Shown piece after piece: positions 39,881 through 49,946 of a stretch of DNA of 64,000 nt (its first letter is position 1; each line of letters begins with the position of its first letter). A program made the position numbers and the translations under genes. Source of the stretch: Pyropia yezoensis (Eukaryota > Rhodophyta > Bangiophyceae > Bangiales > Bangiaceae); NCBI GenBank assembly GCA_009829735.1, contig CM020618.1, positions 34,448,894 to 34,512,893 of the forward strand. The letters run 5' to 3'. A model generated the notes under the pieces. That model was not told the DNA's origin, made no database searches, and saw nothing but the letters and a program-made list of their open reading frames with translations.

Positions 39881-42190
39881 ATCAGCGCTGCGGCCGGCGC
39901 CGGCACGGGCCACCAGTCCGCGGTGGAGGCGCCGCCAGCCGGCGCCAGGCGGCGGGCCATTGGGCCGGCTACCAGCGCCGCTGGCAGAATGCGCCGAGGT
40001 GCCCGACGCGCCGCCAATCGCGTGGCGAGGCTCGCCTGGCGCCTCGCTGCCGCCGACCGACCACCGTTGACGAAGCGGAAGGCGGCGATGTGCCACTTGC
40101 GCCGCTGGGATGGCGCGCGCTCGTTGCCCGCGATGAGGACGTTGTTCTCGTAGGGGAGGATGTACGCCTGCTGCGCCGCCGCCACCGCGTTGCCCCACCA
40201 GTCTTGCGCCTGCCACACCGGCAGGACGACCGTCGCCGTCGCGCCGTCGGCGATGATCTTGTCGACGACTCGTCGGGCGTCGGAGAACGGGGGGAAGATC
40301 CAACGGTTGTCCTCGCCGCCCCAGTGGGCCGAGAAGGCGTCCACGCCCTCGCAGCCAGGCGTCCGCATCCGAGAGAAGAAGCGAGTGCAGCGGGTGTTGA
40401 CGGCGGATGCAATCATGTCGATAGTCGGCCCCCCCCACAGCTGGTCCAGCCGCGCGCTGATCGCGTCGCACATACGGTAGTCGGCACGGTCGCGCATCCG
40501 CGACAGAGTGTCCGCCCAGACGTTGGCGACGGAGGGGAGCCACGACGCCTTGAGGGAGACGCCTAGAGACTCCACCACCACGTGGAGGCGCCGCAGCTCG
40601 GCCATGAGGGCGGGTGACCGACTCGTGAAGCCATTGATGACGTGCATCGCGACCCGGTTGTCCACCCTCACCCGTAGCAGCCCGCCCGGTTGCAGCAAGC
40701 CGCGGCCGAAGGACTGCAGGCAAAGGCGCACCGCCGCGACCTCCTTCAGGTTGATGTGCTGCTCTCGCTCCGCCAGGGTGAAAAAACCAGCAGCCGGGAG
40801 TAGGCGGCCGAGGTGGCCGCCCCACCCGTACGGGGACGCGTCCGTCGTGAGGACGCCCGCGTCCGGCTGCCACAACGCCCGGCCGACGCCGGGTTCCGTC
40901 GCGATGCCAGAGAACCAGCGCAGGTCGTCCAGCGCGCCGTGCGTCAGGCGGGCGCACCCGCTGCGTCGGCGCGCCGGACCGCACGCACGAACCGCCATCA
41001 GGCCGTCTGACGGCCCCGCGCGGTCCAGCCCCCCTTGCGCGTTGTAAAGACTGCGGAGAAAAAAGCGCGCCGAGGGGATGGCCAGCGAGCACGAGACGGC
41101 CGTGCCCGTGAGCCGTTGGAGGACGCGGTGGCGCACTCGCCGGGCGTCGCGGCATGCGGCGGACAGCAGGCTCTTGGCGCTGCTCACGAGCTTGGTCAGC
41201 CGCTCCGCCGGCAACAACAGCAGGCGGCGCCGGGTGTCCACGAGAAACCCGAACAGCGGGAGCTTGCAGGTCCCGTCGCGCTCGCCCTTGGTGGGGTGGA
41301 CGTGGAGTCTGAGCGACCGAAACAGGCCGAGGATCTCTCGCCGCCCAGCTGTAGCGTCCACCGCCGAGGACGAGTGCCCCCGCCGTCCCGTCGCCGCGAA
41401 GTCGTCCACGTGAGCGTTCAACTTGTGGCCCCGCGCGCGCAGGGCCGCGACGACGGGCCGGAGGACCTTGGTCCACGCCCAAGGGGAGAGCTGCATCCCG
41501 AACGGGAGCACGCGGGGCTCGTAAACGACGCCGTCCACCACGAAGCGGAAGTACTTGCGGTGGGAGGGGTGGATGCGGATGTGTTAAAACGCGTCCAGGA
41601 CGTCCCACGAGACGAGGTGGTCGCCGGGGACCTGCGAGGAGAGGAAGCCCGCCAGGCGCTGGTACTTGAACGGTCGCGGCCTGATGAACCGGTTGATCAA
41701 CCGCAAGTCGACGACGAGCCGGTCCTTGCCACCGTGGAAGACAAACGACGGGGAGACCCAGGGTGACCCCGCGCCTTCCGCCGTCGAGAGACGCCGCACG
41801 TACCCCGCCGTGACCCAGCGGAGTACCTCCACGCCGCACCACGCCTGTTCCGCTGCGGGCATCTGGTAGCCGCGCGACCGCGTGGGAGGCGGGGGCGACA
41901 TCCAGGGAATAAAGAGGCCGAACAAAATCGTCCTCAACACCCAGGGGGCCGCCCCCAGCACCACCCACGCAGCCGTGGAGCGCCATAAGCTGGCGTGCGG
42001 CGCGGCGGCGGCCGCCGCCACCTCCGCCTCCAGCTGCGCGTGCTCCAGGTGGCGCGGCCAGTTGTCGGGGCGGCGCCGCTTGCTTGCCTTTCGGGCGTCC
42101 CCGCCCCCCGGCAAGCGAGGGGGCGAGTCCGACCCCCAAGGGTAGCGGGGGGTCGAGCGCGCCGTGTCGGCCCGCTCGGACTTAGGCCCG
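39688..42190 (-). pseudogene. Reverse transcriptase, RNase H and DIRS-type C-terminal domain, one nonsense codon
   Basis: One frame interrupted only by TAA at 41584-41586, where DAF*HIRIHP replaces the usual D.FYHI.IHP, so a Tyr codon became a stop. RT blocks are KDRLVVDLRLINRFI (about 41700-41745), VLPFGMQLSPWAWTKVL and the catalytic HVDDF (about 41405). RNase H shows LTTDASPYGWGG, HINLKEVAAV, VDNRVAMHVI and ADTLSRM (40850-40497). The following segment (TIDMIASAVNTRC, WIFPPFSDARRVVDKI, VLPVWQAQDWW) is the domain, often called methyltransferase-like, that follows RNase H in DIRS elements. The 5' start is uncertain and overlaps the gag end in another frame. Confidence 0.87.
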
Positions 42191-43432
42191 CGGACGGGGC
42201 CGCGGCTTCTTCTTCTTTTTCTTGCGGCCGCCGCCGCCGTCACCTCCCCCGCCCCCGCCTTGCCCGCCTCCACCGCCGTCCCCACCGCCGCCCCCACCGC
42301 CACCCCCGCCACCACCGCCGCCGCCACCCGCGCCGCCGCCCCGGTCGCGGATCGCCGCGGCAGCACGCCGGCCATGCTGGCGGGCTGCCGCCCGGACGAG
42401 CTGCTCGTCTTGGGCGGTGGCAAGGAAGTCAAATGCCGGACAGTACTGGTCTGGGCGGTTGTGGCGCGTGACGAGGGCGTGAAGGGTGGCCGACTGCGTG
42501 GAGTCCGTGACGGCCAGGTCCAGCACCTTGTAGCGCGCAGACGTGAGCAAGAAAAGTTGGTGCAAGGCGACGCGGGTGTCCACGTCAAAACGCGACACGG
42601 GGATGTCGTCGCGCTCCGCCTGGAGCTCGGCCACAAGCGCCCGGTTGTGCAAGGCTTGCAGCCAGGCGCAGACGTTGTAGGTGAACTCCAACTCGGCCGA
42701 CGCCTTCCCGTGGACCCTCCCGGCCAGTCGCTCGTACTGCGCGTCCCCGACCACGTCAAAGGGCGCGGGGAGCAAGGGCGGACCGGCGATCCGCGGGGGC
42801 AGCAAGAAGCCGTGGATGGCGGGCCGCGATCGGCGGGCACGGCGGGCAGCCACCGGCGTAAACGGGTTCTGGTATCCGGGCGCGTAGGCGACGCCGGCGC
42901 CGCCGTCCGAGTAGTCGTCGTCGTCGCCGTCCGTGTAGAGGGGGTTGTCGAGGTCGTCGTCGTCGTCCTCCACGTCGTCGTCGTCCGCGCCGTCGGAGTC
43001 GTCCGGGTCGTCTGGGTTGTCGGCGCCGCCGCCGCCTCCGCCGCTGCCGCCGCCTCCGCCGTCACCGCCGTCACCACCACCGCTGCCGCCGCCGCCTCCA
43101 CCGCCGCCGTCACCACAACCAGCACCGCCGCCACCGCCGGGAGGGGAAGGAGGGGGTGGCGGAGGCGGGGGCGGCTGCGCGCCGGGACCAGCGGGAGCGC
43201 CGCGGGCGGGGGTCGGAGGCGGGGCAGCTGGCGCAGGGCGCCTCGGCCGCGCCACCGGGGCCAAGGAGCAGGGAACACCGAGGGACAGAGCCCAGAAGAG
43301 AAGAAACCGGAGGGGTGAGGTCACCCCCGTCTTAACCGTCACCTCCCCCGCCAAGGGGAAGCCGGCACGGCTGGGCAAGATGCCGCAGAGGCCGTGTCCC
43401 CGCAGGGAGTCCAGCGCCGTGACCGGCGCCAT
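42182..43432 (-). CDS. Gag-like protein of the YR retroelement
   Basis: A 416-codon frame beginning at ATG 43432, 59 bp inside A1. Order: a hydrophobic and Pro-rich N-terminus, a Gly-rich linker, an acidic tract (DDDVEDDDDDLDN, then DGDDDDYSDGG), a globular helical part (about residues 190-330, including FTYNVCAWLQALHNRALVAE), a Gly-rich tract and a basic tail KKKKKKPRPRPRA. Lys/Arg tails like this bind nucleic acid. No zinc knuckle is present. Family assignment rests on position in the element. Confidence 0.65.
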   Translation of the reverse strand: MAPVTALDSLRGHGLCGILPSRAGFPLAGEVTVKTGVTSPLRFLLFWALSLGVPCSLAPVARPRRPAPAAPPPTPARGAPAGPGAQPPPPPPPPPSPPGGGGGAGCGDGGGGGGGGSGGGDGGDGGGGGSGGGGGGADNPDDPDDSDGADDDDVEDDDDDLDNPLYTDGDDDDYSDGGAGVAYAPGYQNPFTPVAARRARRSRPAIHGFLLPPRIAGPPLLPAPFDVVGDAQYERLAGRVHGKASAELEFTYNVCAWLQALHNRALVAELQAERDDIPVSRFDVDTRVALHQLFLLTSARYKVLDLAVTDSTQSATLHALVTRHNRPDQYCPAFDFLATAQDEQLVRAAARQHGRRAAAAIRDRGGGAGGGGGGGGGGGGGGGGDGGGGGQGGGGGGDGGGGRKKKKKKPRPRPRA

Positions 43433-43490
43433 GAGCGTGGCTCAGTTCGTCCGCCCGCCGACGGATCGGCAGACGCTGTTTTTCGCAACG

Positions 43491-43796
43491 GCGAAAAACA
43501 GCGGACGTGCCGAGCGTGTCGGCGGGGTGGGAGCGGCGCGGCAACGCCTGCTCTTGACCCCGCCGTCGTCCCCCCTTGCCGCCGACGCGCAGCGCCGGCG
43601 GCGGGGCTGTCTCGAGATAGCTGGCCCGAAATATTGGAACATTTCGGGGCCAGGACGAGGCGCTGGCAAAAGGGGGGGGGGAGAGGATTGGGAGCCAGCC
43701 CAATCCTCAAGGTGTCCGTGCATTCTGGCCTACTACTACCTACCCCCTCACGCAGGCGCCCAAGAAGGAAATAACCAGCGAGAAACGAAAGGGGTT
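43491..43796 (-). repeat. A1 repeat of YR retroelement (306 bp)
   Basis: The 5' terminal repeat on the minus strand, matching A2 at 38560-38865. Differences include cggcgg for ctgcgg near its right-hand part, gagatagc for gagacagc in the first hairpin, and gagagg for gaaagg after the G run. The first mismatch in the hairpin breaks its perfect symmetry in this copy. Confidence 0.92.
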
Positions 43797-44635
43797 GTCG
43801 CTAGCGCGCCGCCGCCCCCCCCACCGACACCCCGCGCGTCAACCCCCCGACCAATCCCACCGCCGGCACTCCCACTGTGGAGAAAAACGCCCCATCTCAT
43901 GGGCCCGTGAGGGACGATCTGCTGGCCATCAAGCAGCTTGACATCGCGAGACACCTCGTGTGCTAGATGGCACCAGATCCACACGGTGTCACGGTCCACA
44001 CCAGGGGTTGTCAAGCGTGCCGTCATGAAACGTATTATGGGAGTCTTATCAACCGCGTATTACGCCTACGCGCGTTTTTATCTTATACCCCCGCTACTGG
44101 TGGACAGGCAACATGAAAGAATGCACAATGGAGAAGTTCGAGCGACTTTTTTGGTGGTACGCTGCCTCGCACAATCCGCCTGGCCGGTTTGTACTCTGTG
44201 ATCCGCTTGTTGAACCATACTTTCAGCTTACTTCTACTTGCAATGCATTTAGTTTTACATGTAGTTGTGCGGTGACAACTGGGCGGATGGGCTGCAGTCC
44301 CATCCCTGGGTCCTGCAGCTGTGACAAGTCCCAGCACGCACGGCACGCCGGCCGACCACCTGGGCACACGGCCCGTTAAGAGGGCCCCGTTCTTGCCTTT
44401 ACGGTTTTTATCCCCAGCGTGCGCGCTCGTTGGACCCGAGAAAGCAATTCTTGCGTACGATTGGCTGAGACCCTGTCTGTCAGTTTCATTGTGATCATAC
44501 ATGGATAAAAGCACACTTTCAACCGCCATCGATCCACGGAAAGGGCTCCACCGGGTTCAGGAGTGCTCTACGGCCTGCGGAGGTGAGTTGTTTTATCCCA
44601 ATAGCCCCAAGAAAGTCAGATAATGCGAACACGTT
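43797..44635. other. Non-coding stretch right of the YR retroelement
   Basis: No gene is supported. It contains the dispersed repeat at 44022-44333. The first 120 bp are C-rich. Confidence 0.5.
44022..44333 (+). repeat. Dispersed repeat, copy b (related to 13302-13600)
   Basis: Same orientation as 13302-13600; shares cgtcatgaa, gtattacgcc/cgcg, ggtggtacgctgc, tcgcaca, atgtagttg/atgtagctg and cctgcagctg in order, with indels. Non-coding. Confidence 0.65.
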
Positions 44636-47169
44636 TTACTCCAACCCTGCAATGCGACCAAGAAAAGAAGACACAATTCGATCCGCCTCGCAGAACAGAG
44701 ACGCAGCCCACTTGTTGCGCTCTTGGACCGCCTTCTCCTCGGTCGAGTCACACAGTGGGACAGTGTCCTTGTTCTTCTTCAGTCGGCCGTCGTCCAGCTT
44801 CGTGGCGCGCCTGGCGCCCGGCGCAGCGGGTGAGCGACGCGTCTGCGGCAGTCGATGGGACTCACCCGCATCCCGGGCCAATGCCATGGCTCGGAGATAC
44901 TTGGCGGCCGACTCGACCTCCGTCGCGGCAGGGTAATCAGCCACGGGCGCGTTCATATGGCCATGCCACGCCTCGATCCCCTGCTCCCCATATAGCCCAA
45001 TACTGCCGTACCGGTCCAAAAAAATCAGGGGCGTGACACAGCAACACGTGCAGTTTGGGCCAGATGCGGACCCACGGAAATGACTGGCACAGGACCGACA
45101 CGAACTCCGTCGCGTCCGCACGAAACTGTACGTACTCATCCCATGGGAGGACCGCGGCGCGGCTCAGCGTGAGCCGCACGCGACACCACACTGCCCACGC
45201 TTTGGCGTGCGCGTCCACATCGTCCTGCGGGACAACACCCACCATACTGCCGCAGACTGCGTCGCTGCACTCCGCTTTCGCGTGGCAGTCGCGTCCAATG
45301 AAGACTCCGCCATGGTAGGTTGTCGGCTCCACACAAGCGGTCGCTGGCAGTACGTCCGCCAGTTGACCAGCATAATTCGGACCGGCAGAGTTGGAATTGC
45401 AAATAATCACAATCTCAACTGCCAGCCGGAGGAGCCGAACCGTGATGCCCAATAGGATGTGCAGCGGAACTGGGACGACTTGCCGCGGATCAATCGTAAT
45501 CAGGGGCGGCCGCTCAATCAAACGGTGCATTGCCAGAGAAGAGACCAGCGCTCTGCCAGCGTCGGTAGACAGCGCAGCCTCCATTGCCCGTAAGAACGCT
45601 GCAAATCGCTATGTGCGAACACGATCCAGGTCCTGGAGAGTCCCGTACTTACCATCCATGGCCACCTGAGCAGCGCTCGGCGCGCGGGCGCTGTAGCACC
45701 ATAGACAGGGCATGCTGGCGTTGGGCCCCTTGTCTCCGTGAACTGCACACAGTGCTTCGTAATCGCAGGATGCGAACACGCGGACGGCGCTACGAGTGCC
45801 CGCCACGAGCACGCCATCGCGGACAAGCTCCCAGAGCTGTCGCATGTGCTCGGCGAGCATGCCGGTCAGCTGCTCATGCTTGTCCTTAGTGCTCGGGCAG
45901 ACCGCCACGAGAATCGTATTGGAAACCCAACTTGGGCGCACTTGACTGATAATTCCAGCAACAATCTTAAATAAACCCGGCGATCCGCCCTTGTTCACTC
46001 CAATGGACAGGTGAACATCCGCGACTTTGGGGTCAGGGCTGGCGGACAACGCTTCCTCCCCGAAAGGGTCCGTACGCGCGTAGGCCTCCGTCTGGAGGAC
46101 GATCGCGCCGCCTGCGCTGTGCAGTGGCCGCTCCACGAAGGTCCGCGAGGTCGCCAAAGCGTCCAACGCCTCCTGAACGGCCTGCCCAATGGCCACATGG
46201 TGCGCCCCGGTGCTGGTGACGACGATCCTCTTGGCGTCTGCCCTGCCGAGCCTCTCCGTGGCAGCACGTAGATCGGGGGGGCTGTCCATGGGTCCGCGCG
46301 CCCCACCGAACCCCAGCCTGAGCTTGTTGAACTGCAGAGCGGTCACTCCGGCGTACGCCATCAGCCCGACCTGTACCTCGACTGGCACGGGTAGGGCCGG
46401 ATTGCTTGATGAAGTCGGGTCGGACGGCGGTTGCGCACTGGCGCTGGGTCTTGCGGTGTTATCAGGAGTACTCTGGCCCGCCCAGCCAGTGACAGCGTGC
46501 ATCAGGCGCTCACCTTGCATGCTCCGTCTCTTCATTTGTTGCGGATGTACTTCTTTTTTCTGCGGCACGGGCACTTTCAGGTACTTGTGCGGACGGCCGT
46601 TGTCATTCTTCACGAGAATGTCAGGCGGAGTTGAAGCGAGAAGCACAGTAGCTGCAATGTCCAGGATGAACTTGTTGTCCATGTCCGAGTTGTACTTGCC
46701 AGAGCTAACTCCATCTCGGTCGTCCTTGATGGAGGGCGCCCGTGCGCTTCGACGCAATTCCGTGACCTGTGCCTCGGCTCGTGCAGCGCGCTCCTCTGCG
46801 GCCTGTAGCCTTGCCCGCGATGTGGCCAGTTCTTGCTCGTGGAGCGCCTTGTTTTCGGCAAGCCGCTTCTCGCAAGGCGCGTGCGGTGGCACGCGGGGGG
46901 TCGCCGGGGCGGCAGTAGACGCCCTCCTCTCCTGCGCATAGCAGCGTTCGCACACACCGGAGGGAAGGTCTGAGGTCGTGGTCCCCGTCGCCAGCTTGCA
47001 CTTGACGACGGGGAGGCGCACCAAAGCTGCGGTACTGTCGGAGAATGTCCCACCCCTAGTGGCTCGCCACTCCGCCAGAGCAACACTTGGCTTCAAAATG
47101 CGCCCTGTGCACCGGTCACAAACAAAGACCAAGATCTTGCCAATAAAAGCCAGTTTAACCGCATCATCA
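44636..47169 (-). pseudogene. Transposon-derived protein, broken by TAG and a frameshift
   Basis: On the minus strand an exon probably starts at 47169 after a polypyrimidine tract and CAG acceptor (tttctctgctcccag). It encodes a Cys-rich segment (FVCDRCTGRIL, GVCERCYAQERR; likely a zinc finger), a coiled-coil stretch, then a conserved-looking core: VHLSIGVNKGGSPGLFKI, CDYEALCAVHGDKGPN, PCLWCYSARAPS. A TAG at 45609-45611 interrupts the frame, which then continues with VVPVPLHILLGITVRLL, TTYHGGVFIGRDC and KLHVLLCHAPDFF. A run of seven A (45018-45024) marks a frameshift, after which the text resumes as IGLYGEQGIEAWHGH, ending at 44636. The K-x-H...GL-x-GEQ-x-IEAxH signature recalls a widespread group of transposon-derived eukaryotic proteins whose superfamily I cannot name. 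Confidence 0.6.
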
Positions 47170-49524
47170 CTGGGAGCAGAGAAAAGGAGGGAAAAGAAAG
47201 AAACGCAGCACAATAGGAACGGCGGTCGTGTCAGTTGCTGGGATAATGCTGCAAGATGATGCACATATTTCAGTCGCCACACACGGGTAGCATCGACCGA
47301 GAACGTACATTGTTCCCTCGCTGCCCAGCCCCGAGGGGACTCGGGCGGTCGTTCCGTCGTCGTCCGCCGTTCAATGGTTGACGTGAGGTCGTGTGAGAAG
47401 GGAGGGGGGTGTCGCTGCTGTTGGTGGGTGTGTCGCTGCTGTTGCCTGCGGTGTTCTGTTGGGGCTATGAAGTGCTGGGGCACACGGTCACCTGTTATCG
47501 GATGGAGATTGCGGGTGGCACGCGCGCCGCGTGCGTCGCGTGCAGGCAGATCAGTTGAGCCACAAATCAAAGCGCCTCGTCTTGTCCATGTCAGCAATCG
47601 CCCCTCACGGGCCAGCCTGGCGCGGCGATAAATGGCGACGCGGTAACGCCCCAAAACGTCTTCTCGGCCACTGGGCGGGCGCCACGTGAGTTCAAAACGT
47701 GTGTCAGTATGAAACCCAGGAGGCAAGCCTAAACTGGCCGTGGGCCGTGGGGTCGAAAGGAAGACCATGAATTTCCTGCATTCCGGGTGTTTCCCGCTCG
47801 TGCAGTATTTTGCAACCCCTTCTCACCGCTTGAAGGACGCCGACTTCGAGGCGCCTAGTTTGGCTTCACACTTCCAGATGAAAGTTGCACAAGGCTGCAT
47901 GGATGGTGCTCGTCTGCGCTGGAAGCGCACGACGCTCAGCTTTCTTTCGATACGGACAGAACAACAGGCGAGCTTGTGAAGCGCCTTCTGTAACCGGGAA
48001 TGGAAAAACTCACATCTAGGATCTGTTCCGCACAGCAAGCACTGCACCCACCAGCAACGGACGATGCTGGTCTGGATCCCCATGCAGTGCGCCCCCAGAG
48101 CAGGAAAAAAATCTCCCAGTATTCCGTGTGGAACGGCGACCTGTCATAAGTTCTCAATCGTGACAGCGCTGTCATCCAGGCCATTCTATTGGACATGAGC
48201 GTAGGAGGAGTAAGGATCAGTAACGCCGGTGGGCGTCCCGCGTGGTCCTCACGTGGCGCGTCGAGGGGAGACCGGCGAGCTTCGGTCACAGGCGCGGATG
48301 CGCTGCTTGGCTGGGGGTGCCACACGCAAGGTCGTTGCGACTCTTTCAAGCACACTTTTGCGCACTCAAGTCTGTTGATTGGGTGAACCTTTATCTTGCC
48401 TTCATGAGAACCAGCTGTGCTCGAAGGCCGCAATACGAGCGAATTGCGCAACATGTTCACAGAGCTAAGTCGTGATTGCCGGCTGTTACTCTGTCCTTGG
48501 GCGATATCGGAGAGCGACATGGGGCGATCGAAAAAGCACCTGACGCAGTTCCGCAAGGAGCATTTCCGCGTTGTATACGAAGAATGAAACTCGCAGCCGC
48601 AGTGCTGCGTCCCAACGGCGGTGGCGCTTCTTGAACTCGCCCCAAACAGGCCTTGAATTGGTCCTCAATGACGCTTTTTTTGGCAATGACCCCTGGAGGG
48701 GTTGATCAGGACACTGCCTCCGCTGATCCGCTTACGACGCGGCCCATACTCTGCCCGTATGGAGGCTGTACGGCCGTCCTGCGAGGCTGAACTGCTTACT
48801 AGCCACGGTGTGCGCGTTGCGCGTTTGCACCGGGGACATGCAGCTGGACAGTCCCAGAGCAGCCAAGACGACCCTCAATCAGCCGCGTTTCAGCTTGCCA
48901 CCAAGGACGAATATGAGATAATCCTACCCGGACCTCGGTACTGTACCACTGAGCTTTCTGGAGACTTCGCGCCTGTTGCAACTCTTGCTGCAGGCCCGCG
49001 CAATCGCCCCCCGTCAGTGTACCTATGGGCAACTTTGCAAACCTGGGTTGTGACACCTTGAGCGTATATTTCCGAGGCCATCCTGCACGAGCGCGTGCGT
49101 CAGAGCGCTCGGGATGCTGCCTTGTAGTGAGCGGACAGTGCCGCCGCCCGACCGTGCTGCGTTTCAAGATCGCGATGCCCGTTCAGTCTTCATGGACCAA
49201 TCAGTCGAGGCTGACTCAAGTGCGCGCAGTTCAACGTTTGGAGAACTCAGAACCGCGCCTAGCAATTTGCCTGCCGTTGTGGGGTGCCTGCTCTTTTTCG
49301 TCGAGAGCGCTGGTGTTTCGGCGTCGGACAAGGAAAAAGGCGGCGGGGAGGGCCGCGGGCGTGACTAGGGGAGCGTCGGAGCCATCAGGGCGATGGCGCA
49401 GAGGAAGCAGCGGGACTGACGGGGTCGGAGGCAGACACGGGAGTGGAGGAGGTTGCGGCGGTAGAGACCATGGGTGTTCGGACAACGGCAAGCGCCCATA
49501 CCCCTGGAGGGGGCAGAGCAGTGT
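47170..49524. other. Non-coding stretch, upstream exon(s) of the transposon-derived gene not identified
   Basis: The minus frame is open beyond the proposed acceptor to 47768 but changes character, as expected of an intron. From 47770 to 49524 I see no protein signature, repeat or RNA gene. Confidence 0.4.
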
Positions 49525-49525
49525 C

Positions 49526-49946
49526 TGTTGTAGACACCCTAAACAACTCCTGGACCCATATTGGGGAGGTGCTTGAGCGCTTCCTCCCGTGTCGGGGAAA
49601 ACGGAAAAATGGAAGGCGCACTCACGCGACCCTTGTTGTGGACCAAACCGTCCACGGCGAACAGAGATGGCGGTCTGTGCGCCAACAGGTTCTTTGTCAG
49701 GGCTGGGAATTGAGTCCCAGCCCCCTGCCCCTCCCCTTTTCCCTCCAGGGTCCGCTCAGTATCTCGCCAACTAGATTCTCCTACCCCAGCACCCAGCCAC
49801 CGGACCGCACGAAAATTCAAGGCGATAAAATGCAGATGACCCCCAAGTCGGCGTTGGATTTGCTTACATGAAGAGTCACTCTAACTTAGATAGGGGGAAT
49901 CGGACCTAAAAGCAGGGAGGAACCCCTTCAGACTAGCTTTATCCCG
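49526..49946 (-). repeat. Diverged Ty3/gypsy solo LTR or LTR fragment
   Basis: Read on the minus strand this follows the 469-bp LTR of 4080-4548: aaatccaac, gcattt(t)atcg, cttgaattttcgtg, ggtgctggggt, gcgagat-ctgag, ggaccctgg, ctgttgg, cccgacacgggagg, in order. Identity is clearly lower than between the two full LTRs. The start (TGTGGCA) side, near 49946, is not recognisable. No internal element sequence flanks it. Confidence 0.75.

Larger units (their letters stand above)
38389..43796 (-). mobile_element. Tyrosine-recombinase retrotransposon (DIRS superorder, PAT/Kangaroo-like) with split direct repeats
   Basis: On the minus strand the order is A1 (43796-43491), gag, RT-RNase H, tyrosine recombinase, B1 (ending 38862), A2 (38865-38560), B2 (ending 38389). 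A1 and A2 are 306 bp and differ at about three positions. B1 and B2 share their terminal 28 bp (38862-38889 and 38389-38416) and a 14-bp word (agccgtccgaaaaa at 38934 and 38498). A1-ORFs-B1-A2-B2 is the split-direct-repeat architecture known for PAT, Kangaroo and Ngaro elements, which integrate through a circular intermediate with a tyrosine recombinase instead of an integrase. The high A1/A2 identity suggests a young copy; one nonsense codon in RT (41584) makes it non-autonomous as read. Confidence 0.88.

Noticed and set aside
39900..42139. Upstream extension of the recombinase frame to 1074 codons
   Set aside because: It overlaps the well-supported RT-RNase H frame; only the last 320 codons show recombinase features.
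43491..43796. Reading the YR element's 306-bp repeats as ordinary LTRs
   Set aside because: The enclosed genes have a tyrosine recombinase and DIRS-type RT, no integrase or aspartic protease, and the extra B repeat pair fits split direct repeats better.
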